Shown: positions 25,594 through 38,079 of the stretch, in pieces
How positions within the stretch are numbered: the stretch's first letter is position 1
How the letters are laid out: every line of letters starts with the position of its first letter
From: Bradyrhizobium embrapense
GTDB taxonomy: Bacteria; Pseudomonadota; Alphaproteobacteria; Rhizobiales; Xanthobacteraceae
Direction of reading: 5' to 3'
Length of the DNA stretch: 64,000 nt
Assembly: GCF_001189235.2 (NCBI RefSeq)
Contig: NZ_LFIP02000003.1
Location: 248,001-312,000 of the forward strand
Translations under genes and position numbers: made by a program
Notes under the pieces: model-generated
What the model was told of the DNA's origin: nothing
What the model saw: the letters and a program-made list of their open reading frames with translations, nothing else
The model's database searches: none

Positions 25594-27704
25594 TGCCCGA
25601 TCTTCTCCTCGAACTGTTCTCCGAAGAAATTCCCGCGCGCATGCAGGCCAAGGCGGCGGATGACCTGCGTCGCATGGTGACTGACAAGCTCGTCGCCGAG
25701 GGCCTCGTCTACGAGGGCGCCAAGGCATTCGCGACCCCGCGCCGCCTCGCGCTCACCGTGCACGGCATTCCCGCGCGCCAGCCCGATTTGAAGACCGAGC
25801 GTCGCGGTCCGAAGATCGGTGCCCCGGATGCGGCGGTGCAGGGCTTTCTGAAGGCGACCGGTCTCAAGTCGCTGGACGAAGCGAAGATCCAGAAGGACGC
25901 GAAAGGCGACTTCTACATCGCGCTGATCGAGAAGCCAGGCCGCGCCGCGATCGATGTCATCGCCGAAATTCTGCCGGTGATCATCCGCACCTTCCCCTGG
26001 CCGAAATCGATGCGCTGGGGCGCGCGCTCGGCGAAGTCAGGCTCGCTCACCTGGGTGCGGCCGCTGCACGCGATCACCGCGACTTTCGGGCTCGAGACCG
26101 AAGAGCCGGACATTGTGAAATTCTCGGTCGACGGCATCGAGGCCGGGCAGACCACCTATGGCCACCGCTTCATGGCGCCGGGTGCGATCTCGGTGCGCCG
26201 CTTCGAGGATTACGAGGCCAAGCTGAAGGCCGCCAAGGTGATCCTCGATCCGCAGGCGCGCAAGGACATTATCCTCGAGGACGCCAAGGAGCTGGCGTTC
26301 GCGCAGGGCCTCGAACTGGTCGAGGATCAGGTGCTGCTCGATGAGGTTTCGGGCCTTGTCGAATGGCCGGTCGTGATGATGGGATCGTTCGAGAAGGAAT
26401 TCCTGTCGATCCCGGACGAAGTGATCCGCGCCACCATCCGCAACAACCAGAAGTGCTTCGTGGTCAAAGACCCCAAGACGGGCAAGCTGACCAACAAGTT
26501 CGTGCTGACCGCCAACATCGAGGCGCCCGACGGCGGCAAGACCATCGTTGCCGGCAATGAGCGCGTGATCCGCCCGCGGCTGTCGGATGCGAAGTTCTTC
26601 TACGAGACCGACCTGAAGACAAGGCTCGAAGACCGGCTGCCGAAGTTCGAGCAGATCGTGTTCCATGAGAAGCTCGGGACGCAGGCGGAGCGAATCAAGC
26701 GGATCGAGCGGCTCGCTGCCGAGATCGCCCCGCTGGTCGGCGCCGATGTCGAGAAGACCAGGCGCGCCGCGCGCCTTGCGAAGGCGGATTTGCTGACCGA
26801 AGTGGTCGGCGAGTTCCCTGAATTGCAGGGCTTGATGGGCAAGTACTACGCGCTGGCCCAGGGTGAGGATGCCTCGGTCGCCGCCGCAAGCGAGGAGCAC
26901 TGGAAGCCGCAGGGCCCGACCGATCGCGTGCCGACCGATCCGCTCAGCGTCGCCGTGGCGCTGGCGGACAAGCTCGACACGCTGGCGGGGTTCTGGCTAA
27001 TCGACGAAAAGCCAACTGGATCGAAGGACCCGTTTGCGCTGCGGCGTGCCGCCCTGGGAGTGATTCGCATCGTACTTGAAAATCGGACCCGAATTGGGTT
27101 CCGAAACTTGGTCGAATTCCATCTGAAGAACTCGTTCGGCAAAGACTATTTGGATGTGGCCGACATCATCGACCATCTGATGATCTTCTTCGAAGAGCGA
27201 CTCAAGGTTCAACTTCGAGACCAGAAGGCGCGTCACGATTTGGTGGATGCGGTACTTGCCACCGGCTCTTTGCTGCAAGGTCATCCGTTGATGCCGATTG
27301 TCGATCGTGTCGACGCACTCGGAAGATTCCTTGATACGGATGATGGTAAAAACCTGCTCGCGGGTACGAAGCGTGCGAGTAACATTCTCACCATCGAGGA
27401 AAAGAAAGATAAACGCGAGTTCGACCATGAGCCTGATGCCGCGCTCTACAAGCTCGATGAAGAGAAGACGCTGGCGAAGGCGATCGACCAGGTGAAGGCT
27501 GAGGCCTCCGCCGCTGTTGCAAAGGAAGACTTTGCCGCTGCAATGAGCGCGATGGCCAAGCTGCGTCCGGCGGTCGACGCGTTCTTCGACAAGGTCAAGG
27601 TCAACGACGGGGATCCGAAGGTGCGCGAGAACCGCCTGAAGCTGCTTAACGAGATCCGCGCCGCGACCCGTGCGGTGGCGGATTTCTCCCGGATCGAGGG
27701 CTGA
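25593..27704 (+). CDS. glyS: Glycyl-tRNA synthetase beta subunit
   Basis: 703 residues, the tRNA-binding subunit of the heterotetramer. It begins [15 protein letters not shown], has the B3/B4-like and HD-like parts ([20 protein letters not shown]) and a C-terminal DALR anticodon-binding domain ([11 protein letters not shown] near the end). Full length and intact. Odd feature: roughly 27000-27430 (residues about 470-612) drops to about 48% GC, whereas the flanking sequence is about 70%, with many A/T third positions and no loss of frame. This suggests local recombination with a foreign or differently evolving allele. Confidence 0.96.
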   Translation: MPDLLLELFSEEIPARMQAKAADDLRRMVTDKLVAEGLVYEGAKAFATPRRLALTVHGIPARQPDLKTERRGPKIGAPDAAVQGFLKATGLKSLDEAKIQKDAKGDFYIALIEKPGRAAIDVIAEILPVIIRTFPWPKSMRWGARSAKSGSLTWVRPLHAITATFGLETEEPDIVKFSVDGIEAGQTTYGHRFMAPGAISVRRFEDYEAKLKAAKVILDPQARKDIILEDAKELAFAQGLELVEDQVLLDEVSGLVEWPVVMMGSFEKEFLSIPDEVIRATIRNNQKCFVVKDPKTGKLTNKFVLTANIEAPDGGKTIVAGNERVIRPRLSDAKFFYETDLKTRLEDRLPKFEQIVFHEKLGTQAERIKRIERLAAEIAPLVGADVEKTRRAARLAKADLLTEVVGEFPELQGLMGKYYALAQGEDASVAAASEEHWKPQGPTDRVPTDPLSVAVALADKLDTLAGFWLIDEKPTGSKDPFALRRAALGVIRIVLENRTRIGFRNLVEFHLKNSFGKDYLDVADIIDHLMIFFEERLKVQLRDQKARHDLVDAVLATGSLLQGHPLMPIVDRVDALGRFLDTDDGKNLLAGTKRASNILTIEEKKDKREFDHEPDAALYKLDEEKTLAKAIDQVKAEASAAVAKEDFAAAMSAMAKLRPAVDAFFDKVKVNDGDPKVRENRLKLLNEIRAATRAVADFSRIEG

Positions 27705-27707
27705 TCG

Positions 27708-28301
27708 ATGGACCGCGCAACGCTCGCCGCTTACGACAAGGAGGCGGCGGCGTTTGCGCAGGACTGGCACGACCAGCCGGCACCTCGCGATCTGCAGGAG
27801 ATCGTCGGGCAATTCTTCATCAAGGGCGGCGCGACCGCCGATATCGGCTGCGGCAGCGGCCGCGAGGTGGCCTGGCTCAATGCCAACGGCTTTCCGGCCG
27901 AAGGATTTGATGCCTCCGAGGGGCTGCTCGCGGAAGCTCGTGCGCGCTACCCGGCGTTGCGCTTCACGCGCGCCGAATTGCCTGATCTATCAGGCATCGC
28001 CTCCGGCAGCTTCGACAATGTGCTGTGCGAGACCGTGATCATGCATCTCGTCCCCACACTGATCGGGCCATCGGTGCGCCGCATGTTCGACATCGTGAAG
28101 CCCGGCGGCATCTTCTATCTGAGCTGGCGCGTCACTGCCGGCGACGACGCACGCGATGCGCACGGCCGGCTCTACGCGGCGTTCGATGCTGCGCTGGTGC
28201 GGACTGAACTTGCGGCGGCCGAGTTGCTGCTCGACACGGAGGTCGTCAGCGCCTCGTCCGGCAAGGTCGTTCACCGCATCGTGGCGCGCCAGCGCGGCTG
28301 A
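27708..28301 (+). CDS. SAM-dependent methyltransferase
   Basis: 197 residues. A class I methyltransferase fold with motif I ADIGCGSGREVAWL, an acidic motif II region (GFDASEGLL) and LCETVIMHL. It starts four bases after the glyS stop, so it is translated from the same operon. Small-molecule or protein substrate is unknown; a link to glycyl-tRNA synthetase is not implied. Confidence 0.85.
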   Translation: MDRATLAAYDKEAAAFAQDWHDQPAPRDLQEIVGQFFIKGGATADIGCGSGREVAWLNANGFPAEGFDASEGLLAEARARYPALRFTRAELPDLSGIASGSFDNVLCETVIMHLVPTLIGPSVRRMFDIVKPGGIFYLSWRVTAGDDARDAHGRLYAAFDAALVRTELAAAELLLDTEVVSASSGKVVHRIVARQRG

Positions 28302-28373
28302 AGCGGTCTCGGAAATATCTAGACACAATTTGCAATTTGTTAACCATGCCCTGCGAAGGTCCTGGCGGATCAA

Positions 28374-28391
28374 CGATTTCTTAAGAAATCG
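28374..28391. promoter_or_regulatory. Perfect 18-bp palindrome upstream of the duplicated-domain gene
   Basis: CGATTTCTTAAGAAATCG is fully self-complementary and ends 29 bases before the ATG at 28421. That position suits a dimeric repressor operator or a 5'-leader hairpin. I know no regulator with this exact site. Confidence 0.6.
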
Positions 28392-28420
28392 CCCCTCGCG
28401 CCAATGCAGGGATCGCCCCG

Positions 28421-29527
28421 ATGACCTCGATCGGCACCACCCCCAATCCCTATGCCCAATACGGTTCGGCCTACGCGCGCGCAGCGGCGACGCCCTCGCT
28501 GGCGGCGACGTTGTCGGACGACGGCACGGCCGGTGACCTGTCCGCGACACCTGGCGCTGCAACCAACCTCACGCTGTCGGACGCCGCCCGCGCGCAGCTC
28601 GCCAAGACATCGGTCAAGGCGCCGCTGCCGGATTTCGCGACCGTCACCAATGACGCGCGCGTCACGCTCGACCGGCTCTACACCGTCGCGGGCGTGAAGA
28701 AGCCGATCGTCGACGGCAAGACCACGATCGATCTCTCGACACTGGACCGCCGCGCGCTGTTTGCGATCTCGACCAACAATGGCGGCAAGTTCACCCCGGA
28801 CGAGCAGGCGGTCGCCGCCACCGAGCTGAAGCAGCGCTTCGACGAGGCGATGGCGCCGTCGCTTGCGACCACACGGCTGACCGGCGACTACAGCGTCAGC
28901 TACAAGGCCGCGCTCGACTATCTCGACGGCGCCAGCGACGAGGAGAAGGCCACCGCAACCTGGGCCAGCGAGCGCGCCGCGGTGCTGAAAGGGGTTCAGG
29001 CGACGCAGCAGGATCCGAACAAGGCGCCGACGGGAATTACGGGAGACCCGATCGCGGCCGCGCTGGCGGGGACGACGCCGCCCACGACCAGCAAGCCGCG
29101 CGATTTCAGCAGCGTGGCAAGCGATGTACGCGCCTTCCTCGATCGGCAGAAGAGCGAGGCGGCGAAGAGCGGCAAGGAACTGGTCTACGATTCCAGACGC
29201 AAGACCGGCCAACTCGCCGACCTGTCCTCGCTCGACAACCGTTCGCTGTCGGCGATCACGCTCAACCAGGACAAGAAGTTTTCCGGCGAGGAGATCTTCG
29301 CGGCCAAGCAGGAACTCAACACGCGAACGCGTCTTGCGGTGCTCGATGCGTTGAAGCAGAGCCAGTCCGCCGGCGATCCGCGCCAGTTCTCACTCGGCAT
29401 CCTCAAGCAATACTCCTCGATGAGCGCAGAGGAGCGCCAGGCGGCCAACTGGACGCAGGATTTCCAGGACGCCGCAATCAAGAGCTACAAGTCGACCTCG
29501 ACGCTGCTCTCGATCTTGAAGTCGTAA
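28421..29527 (+). CDS. Unrecognised protein built from a tandem duplication with EF-hand-like loops
   Basis: 368 residues, no family recognised. After a low-complexity N-terminus (about 1-65), two related units follow: about 71-190 and 228-358. They share DFATVTNDAR/DFSSVASDVR, DLSTLDRRALFAIS/DLSSLDNRSLSAIT, and a late Trp-containing helix (ATATWASERAAVLK/QAANWTQDFQDAAIK). Each unit has a 12-residue loop in EF-hand register: 117-128 (Asn119, Gly122, Phe124, Glu128) and 280-291 (Asn282, Asp284, Phe287, Glu291). First-position Asp is missing in both. There is no signal peptide, though the N-terminus could be a non-classical secretion region. Strong terminator follows. Confidence 0.75.
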   Translation: MTSIGTTPNPYAQYGSAYARAAATPSLAATLSDDGTAGDLSATPGAATNLTLSDAARAQLAKTSVKAPLPDFATVTNDARVTLDRLYTVAGVKKPIVDGKTTIDLSTLDRRALFAISTNNGGKFTPDEQAVAATELKQRFDEAMAPSLATTRLTGDYSVSYKAALDYLDGASDEEKATATWASERAAVLKGVQATQQDPNKAPTGITGDPIAAALAGTTPPTTSKPRDFSSVASDVRAFLDRQKSEAAKSGKELVYDSRRKTGQLADLSSLDNRSLSAITLNQDKKFSGEEIFAAKQELNTRTRLAVLDALKQSQSAGDPRQFSLGILKQYSSMSAEERQAANWTQDFQDAAIKSYKSTSTLLSILKS

Positions 29528-29550
29528 TTGGGTGCGCAGGACAACCGAAG

Positions 29551-29588
29551 AGCCCCGCCCGGAGGGGAGGTCCGGGCGGGGCTTTCTG
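29551..29588 (+). terminator. Intrinsic terminator after the duplicated-domain gene
   Basis: AGCCCCGCCCGGA and TCCGGGCGGGGCT form a perfect 13-bp stem with a seven-base loop, followed by a short T-rich stretch. It begins 24 bases after the stop codon. Confidence 0.85.
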
Positions 29589-29664
29589 GTCCGGTCGATC
29601 CTCGCGCACATCCGCTTGCGCGGCGCCCGGACGGCTCCGTTCAGGCTATCGCGTTGGCATTGCG

Positions 29665-30024
29665 CTAGTCGACCACCTGAACGATTCGCCGCGAACGCGG
29701 CTCGACCAGAACGGTCTCGCCATTCACGACGGTGTAGCGATACGGCGTCGCGCCGAACCGTTGCGGCACGTCGTAAGTGGTCACGCCGGCGTCCGGCAGT
29801 ATGGTGCCGACCACGACGCGATCCGGAACGGTGTAGTTCGGCACGCGCTCGCGCACGATGTACTCGCGGAACGCCGGGCGCTGCTCGATCGCAATGCCCT
29901 CGTCATCCTCGACCGCAACCGGCGGGCCACCGCGGACGACGCCAACGGTCTGGGCCTGTGCGGCAACAGCCGGCACCGTGATCGCAGCAGCAACCGCCGC
30001 AACGGCAAGTATTCTGTTTCGCAT
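29665..30024 (-). CDS. Exported DUF1236 protein
   Basis: 119 residues with a signal peptide (about 1-25, ending AQA-QT). The DUF1236 core is present (FREYIVRERVPNYTVPDRVVVGTILPDAG followed by VTTYDVPQRFG, in part). Family members are periplasmic or envelope proteins of Rhizobiales, of unknown role. ATG 30024 has a GGAGCGAG site; the longer frame adds only non-signal residues. Confidence 0.88.
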   Translation of the reverse strand: MRNRILAVAAVAAAITVPAVAAQAQTVGVVRGGPPVAVEDDEGIAIEQRPAFREYIVRERVPNYTVPDRVVVGTILPDAGVTTYDVPQRFGATPYRYTVVNGETVLVEPRSRRIVQVVD

Positions 30025-30257
30025 GGCTCGCTCCATTCTTTTCACGCGCGCGCCAGCCTTGGCCGATGCGCACGGCGAGCCAATGCATCGGCAGCGGCGA
30101 TGTTCCGGAAATCCGCCGCCATATACGCGGCAATTTGGAGCAATTTTCGTGAGTTGCGGGAACTCTCAGGCCGTGCAGGCGTCTTGATGTGGGAACCCCC
30201 GCAGCGGATAAACTGCCGCTCGATTCGCTCTTCCAAAAATCGCCGGAGAACACGTCA

Positions 30258-30413
30258 ATGGTCATCACCGCTGCGCATCTGCCTGCCATCGTCGCTCTGA
30301 TCGCAGGCATCTTGATCCTGATCATGCCGCGGCTGCTCAATTACATCGTCGCGATCTACCTGATCTTCGTCGGGCTCGTCGGGATGGGCCTGCTGCGCTG
30401 GCTGCACCTGTAG
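30258..30413 (+). CDS. DUF3096 small membrane protein
   Basis: 51 residues, almost wholly two hydrophobic helices (HLPAIVALIAGILILIM and NYIVAIYLIFVGLVGM), matching DUF3096. A GGAGA site precedes the ATG at 30258. Function unknown. Confidence 0.85.
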   Translation: MVITAAHLPAIVALIAGILILIMPRLLNYIVAIYLIFVGLVGMGLLRWLHL

Positions 30414-30504
30414 CGGGAAAGCGGGGTTTCGCGGCTTGCGCGGAACCCCTCAAAATGGTGTAAGGCGCGCATCTTCGACCCCTCTTTTCGGATTGTTGTC
30501 TGAC

Positions 30505-33408
<2,904 letters not shown>

Positions 33409-33431
33409 GCGATCAAGCAATTCGGAAAGTG

Positions 33432-33465
33432 AAATGGCCGGGACCAAGTCCCGGCCATTTTGTTT
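33432..33465 (+). terminator. Intrinsic terminator of ppdK
   Basis: AAATGGCCGGGAC and GTCCCGGCCATTT pair over 13 bp with a CAA loop, followed by TGTTT. It lies 24 bases after the ppdK stop. Confidence 0.9.
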
Positions 33466-33817
33466 GGTTAGGCTGCCAACGAGCACCGTCATTGCGAGCG
33501 AAGCGAAGCAATCCATGTCTCCACCTGCCGAGACATGGATTGCTCCGTCGCTTGTCGCTCCTCGCAATGCCAGTGGAAGGACGGCGCGTAACGCCTTGTT
33601 CACCATCCTTGTTGACCTGCTGTTTACGACCATCATGCGCCGCGCGTTTACCAAGGCGCGCGATGCAGCGCGCATCATGTGTGCGACCGCTTGAGTGTAG
33701 CGCGCGGGCAACGCCGATTAACTCCGCGGCAACCTAAACAAGTTAGCAACGGGAAAGGTCGAATTGCGCGGATGTACCGCGTTCGATTGCACTCAGTAAG
33801 CGTTGCGTGAGCGTACG
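33466..33817. other. Intergenic region between ppdK and the SleB-type gene
   Basis: After the ppdK terminator this holds repeat copy 4 (33487-33569) and about 250 bases with no supported gene, presumably including the promoter of the cell-wall hydrolase gene. Confidence 0.5.
33487..33569. repeat. Palindromic intergenic repeat, copy 4
   Basis: CGTCATTGCGAGCGAAGCGA arm and CTCGCAATG arm, with inner CAATCCATGTCTC/GAGACATGGATTG stem. The right end has decayed (TGCCAG in place of TGACGG). Confidence 0.88.
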
Positions 33818-35296
33818 ATGTTTGTGTCGCGTAACCGGCCGAAGGGCGCACGTCTTGCGCTCTTCGGTCTCGGTCTTGGCATCTTCGCACTGATGCCGAC
33901 CGAGCTCGGATATCAGGATATTGCCTCGCTCCTGGCCCGGCAGCCCGGCGTCGCCGAGCGCTGGCAGAAGCGCGTCTTCGCCTCCGCGGTCGGCTCGATC
34001 CAGGTCGCGACCTACAGCTTCGGCCGTCCGATCGGAACTTCCGCGCCGCAGGATCCGCAAATCCTGCTCGCAAGGCTCGACAGTCCGAGCGCCGACATCA
34101 CCGGCGCGGTGACGCACAATCCGATCACAGCGCCGCCGCCGCGCTACCAGGCATCCGATTTCCCCAAGGTCGATCGCACGCTGAAGGGCGATCGTCTCAT
34201 CGTCGGGCGGCCGGACCAGGCCGCTCCCGCGCAGCCGACGAACACGGCTCCGGCGAACGAGGATCCCGCGACATCGAATGCGTCGGTCAAGGGCATGAAG
34301 ACCGCGACGGCGCCGGCCGAAAACACCCCACTTGATCCCGAATTGCAGGAGGCGCTGCGAGCACCGCCGTTGCCGCAATATGCCAAGCCGTCGCCGCAGC
34401 AATACGACGTGTCGATGTCGCTCGAGGCCAATCCGCTCGATGATCTGAAGCCTGCGCCCGCCAAGCCTGCTGCTGCGCCTGCGGATGCAACGCACGAGCG
34501 CGACCCGTTCGCATTCAAGACCGCCAGCCTGTTCTTCGGCTCGTCGCTCGGCACGCCCGAGAATCTCGAGCGCTGGCAGCCGGGCGAGGCGCCGGTCGTC
34601 GTCGCGCCCGCAGCGCAGCCCGATCCCGACATGAAGGTGATGGCGTCACTGCCGGTCGATGCCGACGGCCCGGTCAAGGCCGGCGAGATCGGCGAGAGCA
34701 TCGCGCCGAAGGGCGAAGTCAACGCCGACGACCAGCACACCAAGACGCCGGCGGAACGGCTCCGCCTGTTCGACGCGAAATCGCGCGCCAAGTCGGAGAA
34801 GTGCCTTGCCGAGGCGGTCTATTTCGAAGCGCGCGGCGAAGCGGTGCGCGGCCAGATCGCAGTCGCCCAGGTGGTGCTGAACCGCGCCTTCTCCGGCAAA
34901 TATCCGGAGACGGTGTGCGGCGTGGTCTACCAGAACAAGAACCGCCACTACGCCTGCCAGTTCACCTTCGCCTGCGACAACATCCCCGACGTCGTGCGCG
35001 AGCCCGACATGTGGGATCGCGCCAAGAAGATCTCGAAGGCGATCCTCGACGGCAAATTGTGGCTGCCGGAGGTCGATCGCTCGACCCATTACCACGCCTA
35101 TTGGGTGCGGCCGTCCTGGGTCAGTGAAATGAAGAAGATGTACAAGTTCGGCGTCCACACCTTCTATCGCCCGCGCGCCTGGGGCGACGGCAGTGACGCG
35201 CCGAGCTGGGGCAGCGCAGCCGAGACAGCCAAGATCTCCGCGCAACTCGCCGAAGCGGCCCAGAGCTCGGCCGAGCAGGCCGGCGCCAAGCGGTAG
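33818..35296 (+). CDS. SleB-type cell wall hydrolase with long proline-rich linker
   Basis: 492 residues. A hydrophobic N-terminal segment (about 10-30) anchors or exports it. A long Pro/Ala-rich region fills about 90-310. The C-terminal Hydrolase_2/SleB domain (about 325-445) has the catalytic-type Glu in CLAEAVYFEARGEAVRGQIAVAQ and the conserved Cys pair YACQFTFAC. Such enzymes cleave peptidoglycan glycan strands. The ATG at 33818 is preferred over the TTG at 33803. A cloverleaf-like repeat follows the stop. Confidence 0.85.
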   Translation: MFVSRNRPKGARLALFGLGLGIFALMPTELGYQDIASLLARQPGVAERWQKRVFASAVGSIQVATYSFGRPIGTSAPQDPQILLARLDSPSADITGAVTHNPITAPPPRYQASDFPKVDRTLKGDRLIVGRPDQAAPAQPTNTAPANEDPATSNASVKGMKTATAPAENTPLDPELQEALRAPPLPQYAKPSPQQYDVSMSLEANPLDDLKPAPAKPAAAPADATHERDPFAFKTASLFFGSSLGTPENLERWQPGEAPVVVAPAAQPDPDMKVMASLPVDADGPVKAGEIGESIAPKGEVNADDQHTKTPAERLRLFDAKSRAKSEKCLAEAVYFEARGEAVRGQIAVAQVVLNRAFSGKYPETVCGVVYQNKNRHYACQFTFACDNIPDVVREPDMWDRAKKISKAILDGKLWLPEVDRSTHYHAYWVRPSWVSEMKKMYKFGVHTFYRPRAWGDGSDAPSWGSAAETAKISAQLAEAAQSSAEQAGAKR

Positions 35297-35615
35297 GGCC
35301 GCTAACCCACCCGCCCCTTGAAAAGGGGAGGTCGCTTTGCTCATCAGAGCAAAGCGGGTGGGGATCTGGTCTCTCCACGAGCAGCGGTGCGTCTGGCTGA
35401 CTCCCATCCCGACCTTCCCCCTTTCAGAGGGAAGGAGAAGACGGGCCCGCAGGCCGTGCCCCGGAATGACGCTCGTCATCCTCTCGGATTCTGCAGAGCT
35501 GCCTTGCGAGCGAATATTTTTCTCCTTCGCCTCTTGGGCTTTTCATGCAGATGCATTAACTCCTGGCAATGTTTCGCGGGGCGGTTCCCCCGCAGCGTTT
35601 GCGGGGGGAGACAAG
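35297..35615. other. 319-base gap between the SleB-type and MFS genes
   Basis: No gene supported. It contains the multi-hairpin element 35306-35362, a CCCCGGAATGACG half-repeat at about 35459-35471 and a GC-rich stretch just before the MFS ribosome site. Confidence 0.5.
35306..35362. repeat. Three-stem (cloverleaf-like) inverted repeat element
   Basis: The outer arms CCCACCCGC (35306-35314) and GCGGGTGGG (35354-35362) enclose two perfect hairpins: CCCCTT-GAA-AAGGGG and GCTTTGCTC-ATCA-GAGCAAAGC. It begins nine bases after the hydrolase stop, so it may serve as its transcript end. It looks like a dispersed chromosomal repeat, but only one copy is in this window. Confidence 0.75.
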
Positions 35616-36860
35616 ATGGCCGCTACTACCGGGAATCTGCGACCGACGTCCGGCACCTGGCGCACGCCGCTCGTCATCATCGTCTGCGGCTGTGCGATCG
35701 CGCTGTTGAGTTTCGGCCCGCGCTCCAGCCTCGGCTTCTTCGTGCAGCCGATGGGCCGCGAATTCGCCTGGGGCCGCGACGTGTTCGGCCTTGCCATCGC
35801 GCTGCAGAACCTGTTGTGGGGTCTCGGCCAGCCGATCGCAGGGGCCATCGCCGACCGCTTCGGCCTGCTGCGCGTCATGATCGTCGGCGCCTTGCTGTAT
35901 GCCGCCGGCCTGCTGCTGATGCGTTACTCGACCACCTCGTTGTCGCTCGACATCAGCGCCGGCGTGCTGATCGGTTTCGGTTTGTCGGGCTCATCGTTCA
36001 ATCTGGTACTGGCGGCGTTCAGCAAGCTGTTGCCGCCGGAGAAGCGCGGCATTGCGCTCGGCGCCGGCACCGCCGCCGGCTCGTTCGGCCAGTTCCTGTT
36101 CGCGCCGTTCGGCGTTGCGATGATCGACAATTTCGGCTGGCAGACTGCGCTCGTGGTGTTCAGCGCGCTGATGCTGCTGATCCTGCCGCTCTCGCTCGCG
36201 CTTGCGACCCCGCCCGCCGCGACCAGCAAGGTGCCGGCCGCCGACCAGCAATCGTTCAAGACCGCGCTGGCCGAGGCCTTCGGCCATCGCTCCTACGTGC
36301 TGCTGGTGCTCGGCTTCTTCACCTGCGGCTTCCAGCTCGCCTTCATCACCATCCATCTGCCGGCCTATCTCGCCGATCGCGGCATTTCGGCCTCGACCGG
36401 CGGTTGGGTGGTCGCGGCGATCGGCCTGTTCAACATCGTGGGCTCGCTCAGCGTCGGCTGGCTGCAGAACTTCTTTCCGAAGCGCTATTTGCTCTCGGTG
36501 ATCTACTTTTCGCGCGCGCTGGCGACCGTCGCCTTCATCTCGTTCCCGGTGACGCCGTTCTCAGCAATCGCCTTCGGCGCGGTCTCGGGACTGCTGTGGC
36601 TGTCGAGCGTGCCGCCGACCTCGGCGCTGGTGGCGCTGATGTTCGGCACCCGCTGGTTCTCCACGCTCTACGGCTTCGCCTTCGTCAGCCATCAGGTGGG
36701 CGGCTTCCTCGGGGTCTGGCTCGGCGGCGTCGTGTTCGAGCAGTATGGCTCCTACACGCCGATCTGGTGGCTGTCGGTGCTGTTCGGCGTGCTGTCGGCG
36801 CTGATCAACCTGCCGATCGTCGAAAAGCCCGTCGTGCGCCCGGTTGCGCAGCCTGCCTGA
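35616..36860 (+). CDS. MFS transporter, oxalate/formate- or monocarboxylate-type
   Basis: 414 residues, twelve membrane segments, two halves around a central hydrophilic loop (ATPPAATSKVPAADQQSF). The pattern (SFGPRSSLGFFVQPMGREFAWGR near the start, GAIADRFGLLRVMI between helices 2 and 3) is that of the monocarboxylate/oxalate-formate branch. Substrate unknown. A GGGGGAG Shine-Dalgarno five bases ahead fixes the ATG at 35616. Confidence 0.88.
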   Translation: MAATTGNLRPTSGTWRTPLVIIVCGCAIALLSFGPRSSLGFFVQPMGREFAWGRDVFGLAIALQNLLWGLGQPIAGAIADRFGLLRVMIVGALLYAAGLLLMRYSTTSLSLDISAGVLIGFGLSGSSFNLVLAAFSKLLPPEKRGIALGAGTAAGSFGQFLFAPFGVAMIDNFGWQTALVVFSALMLLILPLSLALATPPAATSKVPAADQQSFKTALAEAFGHRSYVLLVLGFFTCGFQLAFITIHLPAYLADRGISASTGGWVVAAIGLFNIVGSLSVGWLQNFFPKRYLLSVIYFSRALATVAFISFPVTPFSAIAFGAVSGLLWLSSVPPTSALVALMFGTRWFSTLYGFAFVSHQVGGFLGVWLGGVVFEQYGSYTPIWWLSVLFGVLSALINLPIVEKPVVRPVAQPA

Positions 36861-36904
36861 TGGGTTAAACACTCCCCGAAACCAAGATTACGGGAGTGCT
36901 CATC

Positions 36905-37891
36905 GTGGCAACGTTCAAGGCAATCAGGATCGACAAGGCGGACAAGGGTACCACCGCCGCACTGACCCAATTCGACGACGCGGAATTGATGGACGGCGAC
37001 GTCACCGTCCGCGTCGAATGGTCGACGCTGAACTACAAGGACGGCCTGGCGCTGACCGGCAAGGCGCCGGTGGTGCGCCGCTTCCCGATGATCGCCGGCA
37101 TCGATTTCGCCGGGACCGTCGAGCAATCCAGCCATCCCGACTGGAAGGCGGGCGACAAGGTCGTCTGCAACGGCTGGGGCATGGGCGAGACCCATCTCGG
37201 CGCCTATGCGGAAAAGGCCCGCGTCAAGGGCGATTGGCTGGTACGGCTGCCGGACGGCATCTCGGCCCGTGACGCGATGGCGGTCGGCACCGCCGGCTAT
37301 ACCGCGATGCTGTCGGTGCTGGCGCTGGAGAAGCACGGTCTTACGCCGAAGAGCGGTCCGGTGGTGGTGACCGGCGCCGCCGGCGGCGTCGGCTCGGTCG
37401 CGATCGCCGTGCTGTCGAAGCTCGGCTACCACGTCATCGCCTCGACCGGGCGGATGTCAGAGGCCGACTACCTCAAGGGGCTCGGCGCCGCCGAGGTGAT
37501 CGACCGCGCCGAGCTGTCGGGTGCCCCCAAGGCGCTTGCCAAGGAGCGCTGGGCCGGCGGCGTCGACAGCGTCGGGTCGACCACGCTCGCCAATCTGCTT
37601 TCGATGACCAAATACGGCGGCGCCATCGCGGCTTGCGGCCTGGCGGCCGGCATGGACCTGCCGTCGTCGGTCGCGCCCTTCATTTTGCGCGGCGTGTGCC
37701 TTCTCGGCATCGATTCCGTGATGTGCCCGATCGAGCTCAGAAGGATCGCCTGGCGGCGCCTTGCCAGCGATCTCGATAAGGCAAAACTGGCTGATATCAC
37801 TCATGAAATCGCCCTGGACGACGTCATGTCGTATGGTACGAAAATCCTCGATGGCCAGGTCCGCGGCCGGATCGTGGTAAAAATAGTCTGA
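36905..37891 (+). CDS. acuI: Acrylyl-CoA reductase (NADPH), medium-chain dehydrogenase/reductase
   Basis: 328 residues of the YhdH/AcuI branch. Reduces acrylyl-CoA to propionyl-CoA, removing a toxic electrophile. Visible marks are [30 protein letters not shown], the nucleotide-binding [11 protein letters not shown], and [12 protein letters not shown] near the end. There is no zinc-binding set, as expected. GTG 36905 is chosen because GGGAG sits eight bases upstream; a GTG at 36896 lies inside that site. Confidence 0.9.
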   Translation: MATFKAIRIDKADKGTTAALTQFDDAELMDGDVTVRVEWSTLNYKDGLALTGKAPVVRRFPMIAGIDFAGTVEQSSHPDWKAGDKVVCNGWGMGETHLGAYAEKARVKGDWLVRLPDGISARDAMAVGTAGYTAMLSVLALEKHGLTPKSGPVVVTGAAGGVGSVAIAVLSKLGYHVIASTGRMSEADYLKGLGAAEVIDRAELSGAPKALAKERWAGGVDSVGSTTLANLLSMTKYGGAIAACGLAAGMDLPSSVAPFILRGVCLLGIDSVMCPIELRRIAWRRLASDLDKAKLADITHEIALDDVMSYGTKILDGQVRGRIVVKIV

Positions 37892-38079
37892 GGACGTTCA
37901 GACTTTACCAACCAAGCTGCTCCAATGTTGCCACGGTTGGTATGGTAAGCAGCGGGTAAAGAGACTTGCGGCATGATCCCGGGGGGCCGGGTTTCCTCGC
38001 GCAGACGTCCGAGTCGCGTCGGTAGCGGGGGTCATGCTCAACAAGGAGCGGGTGCCCGCGCTCGTAAGTGGAGTAGCTC

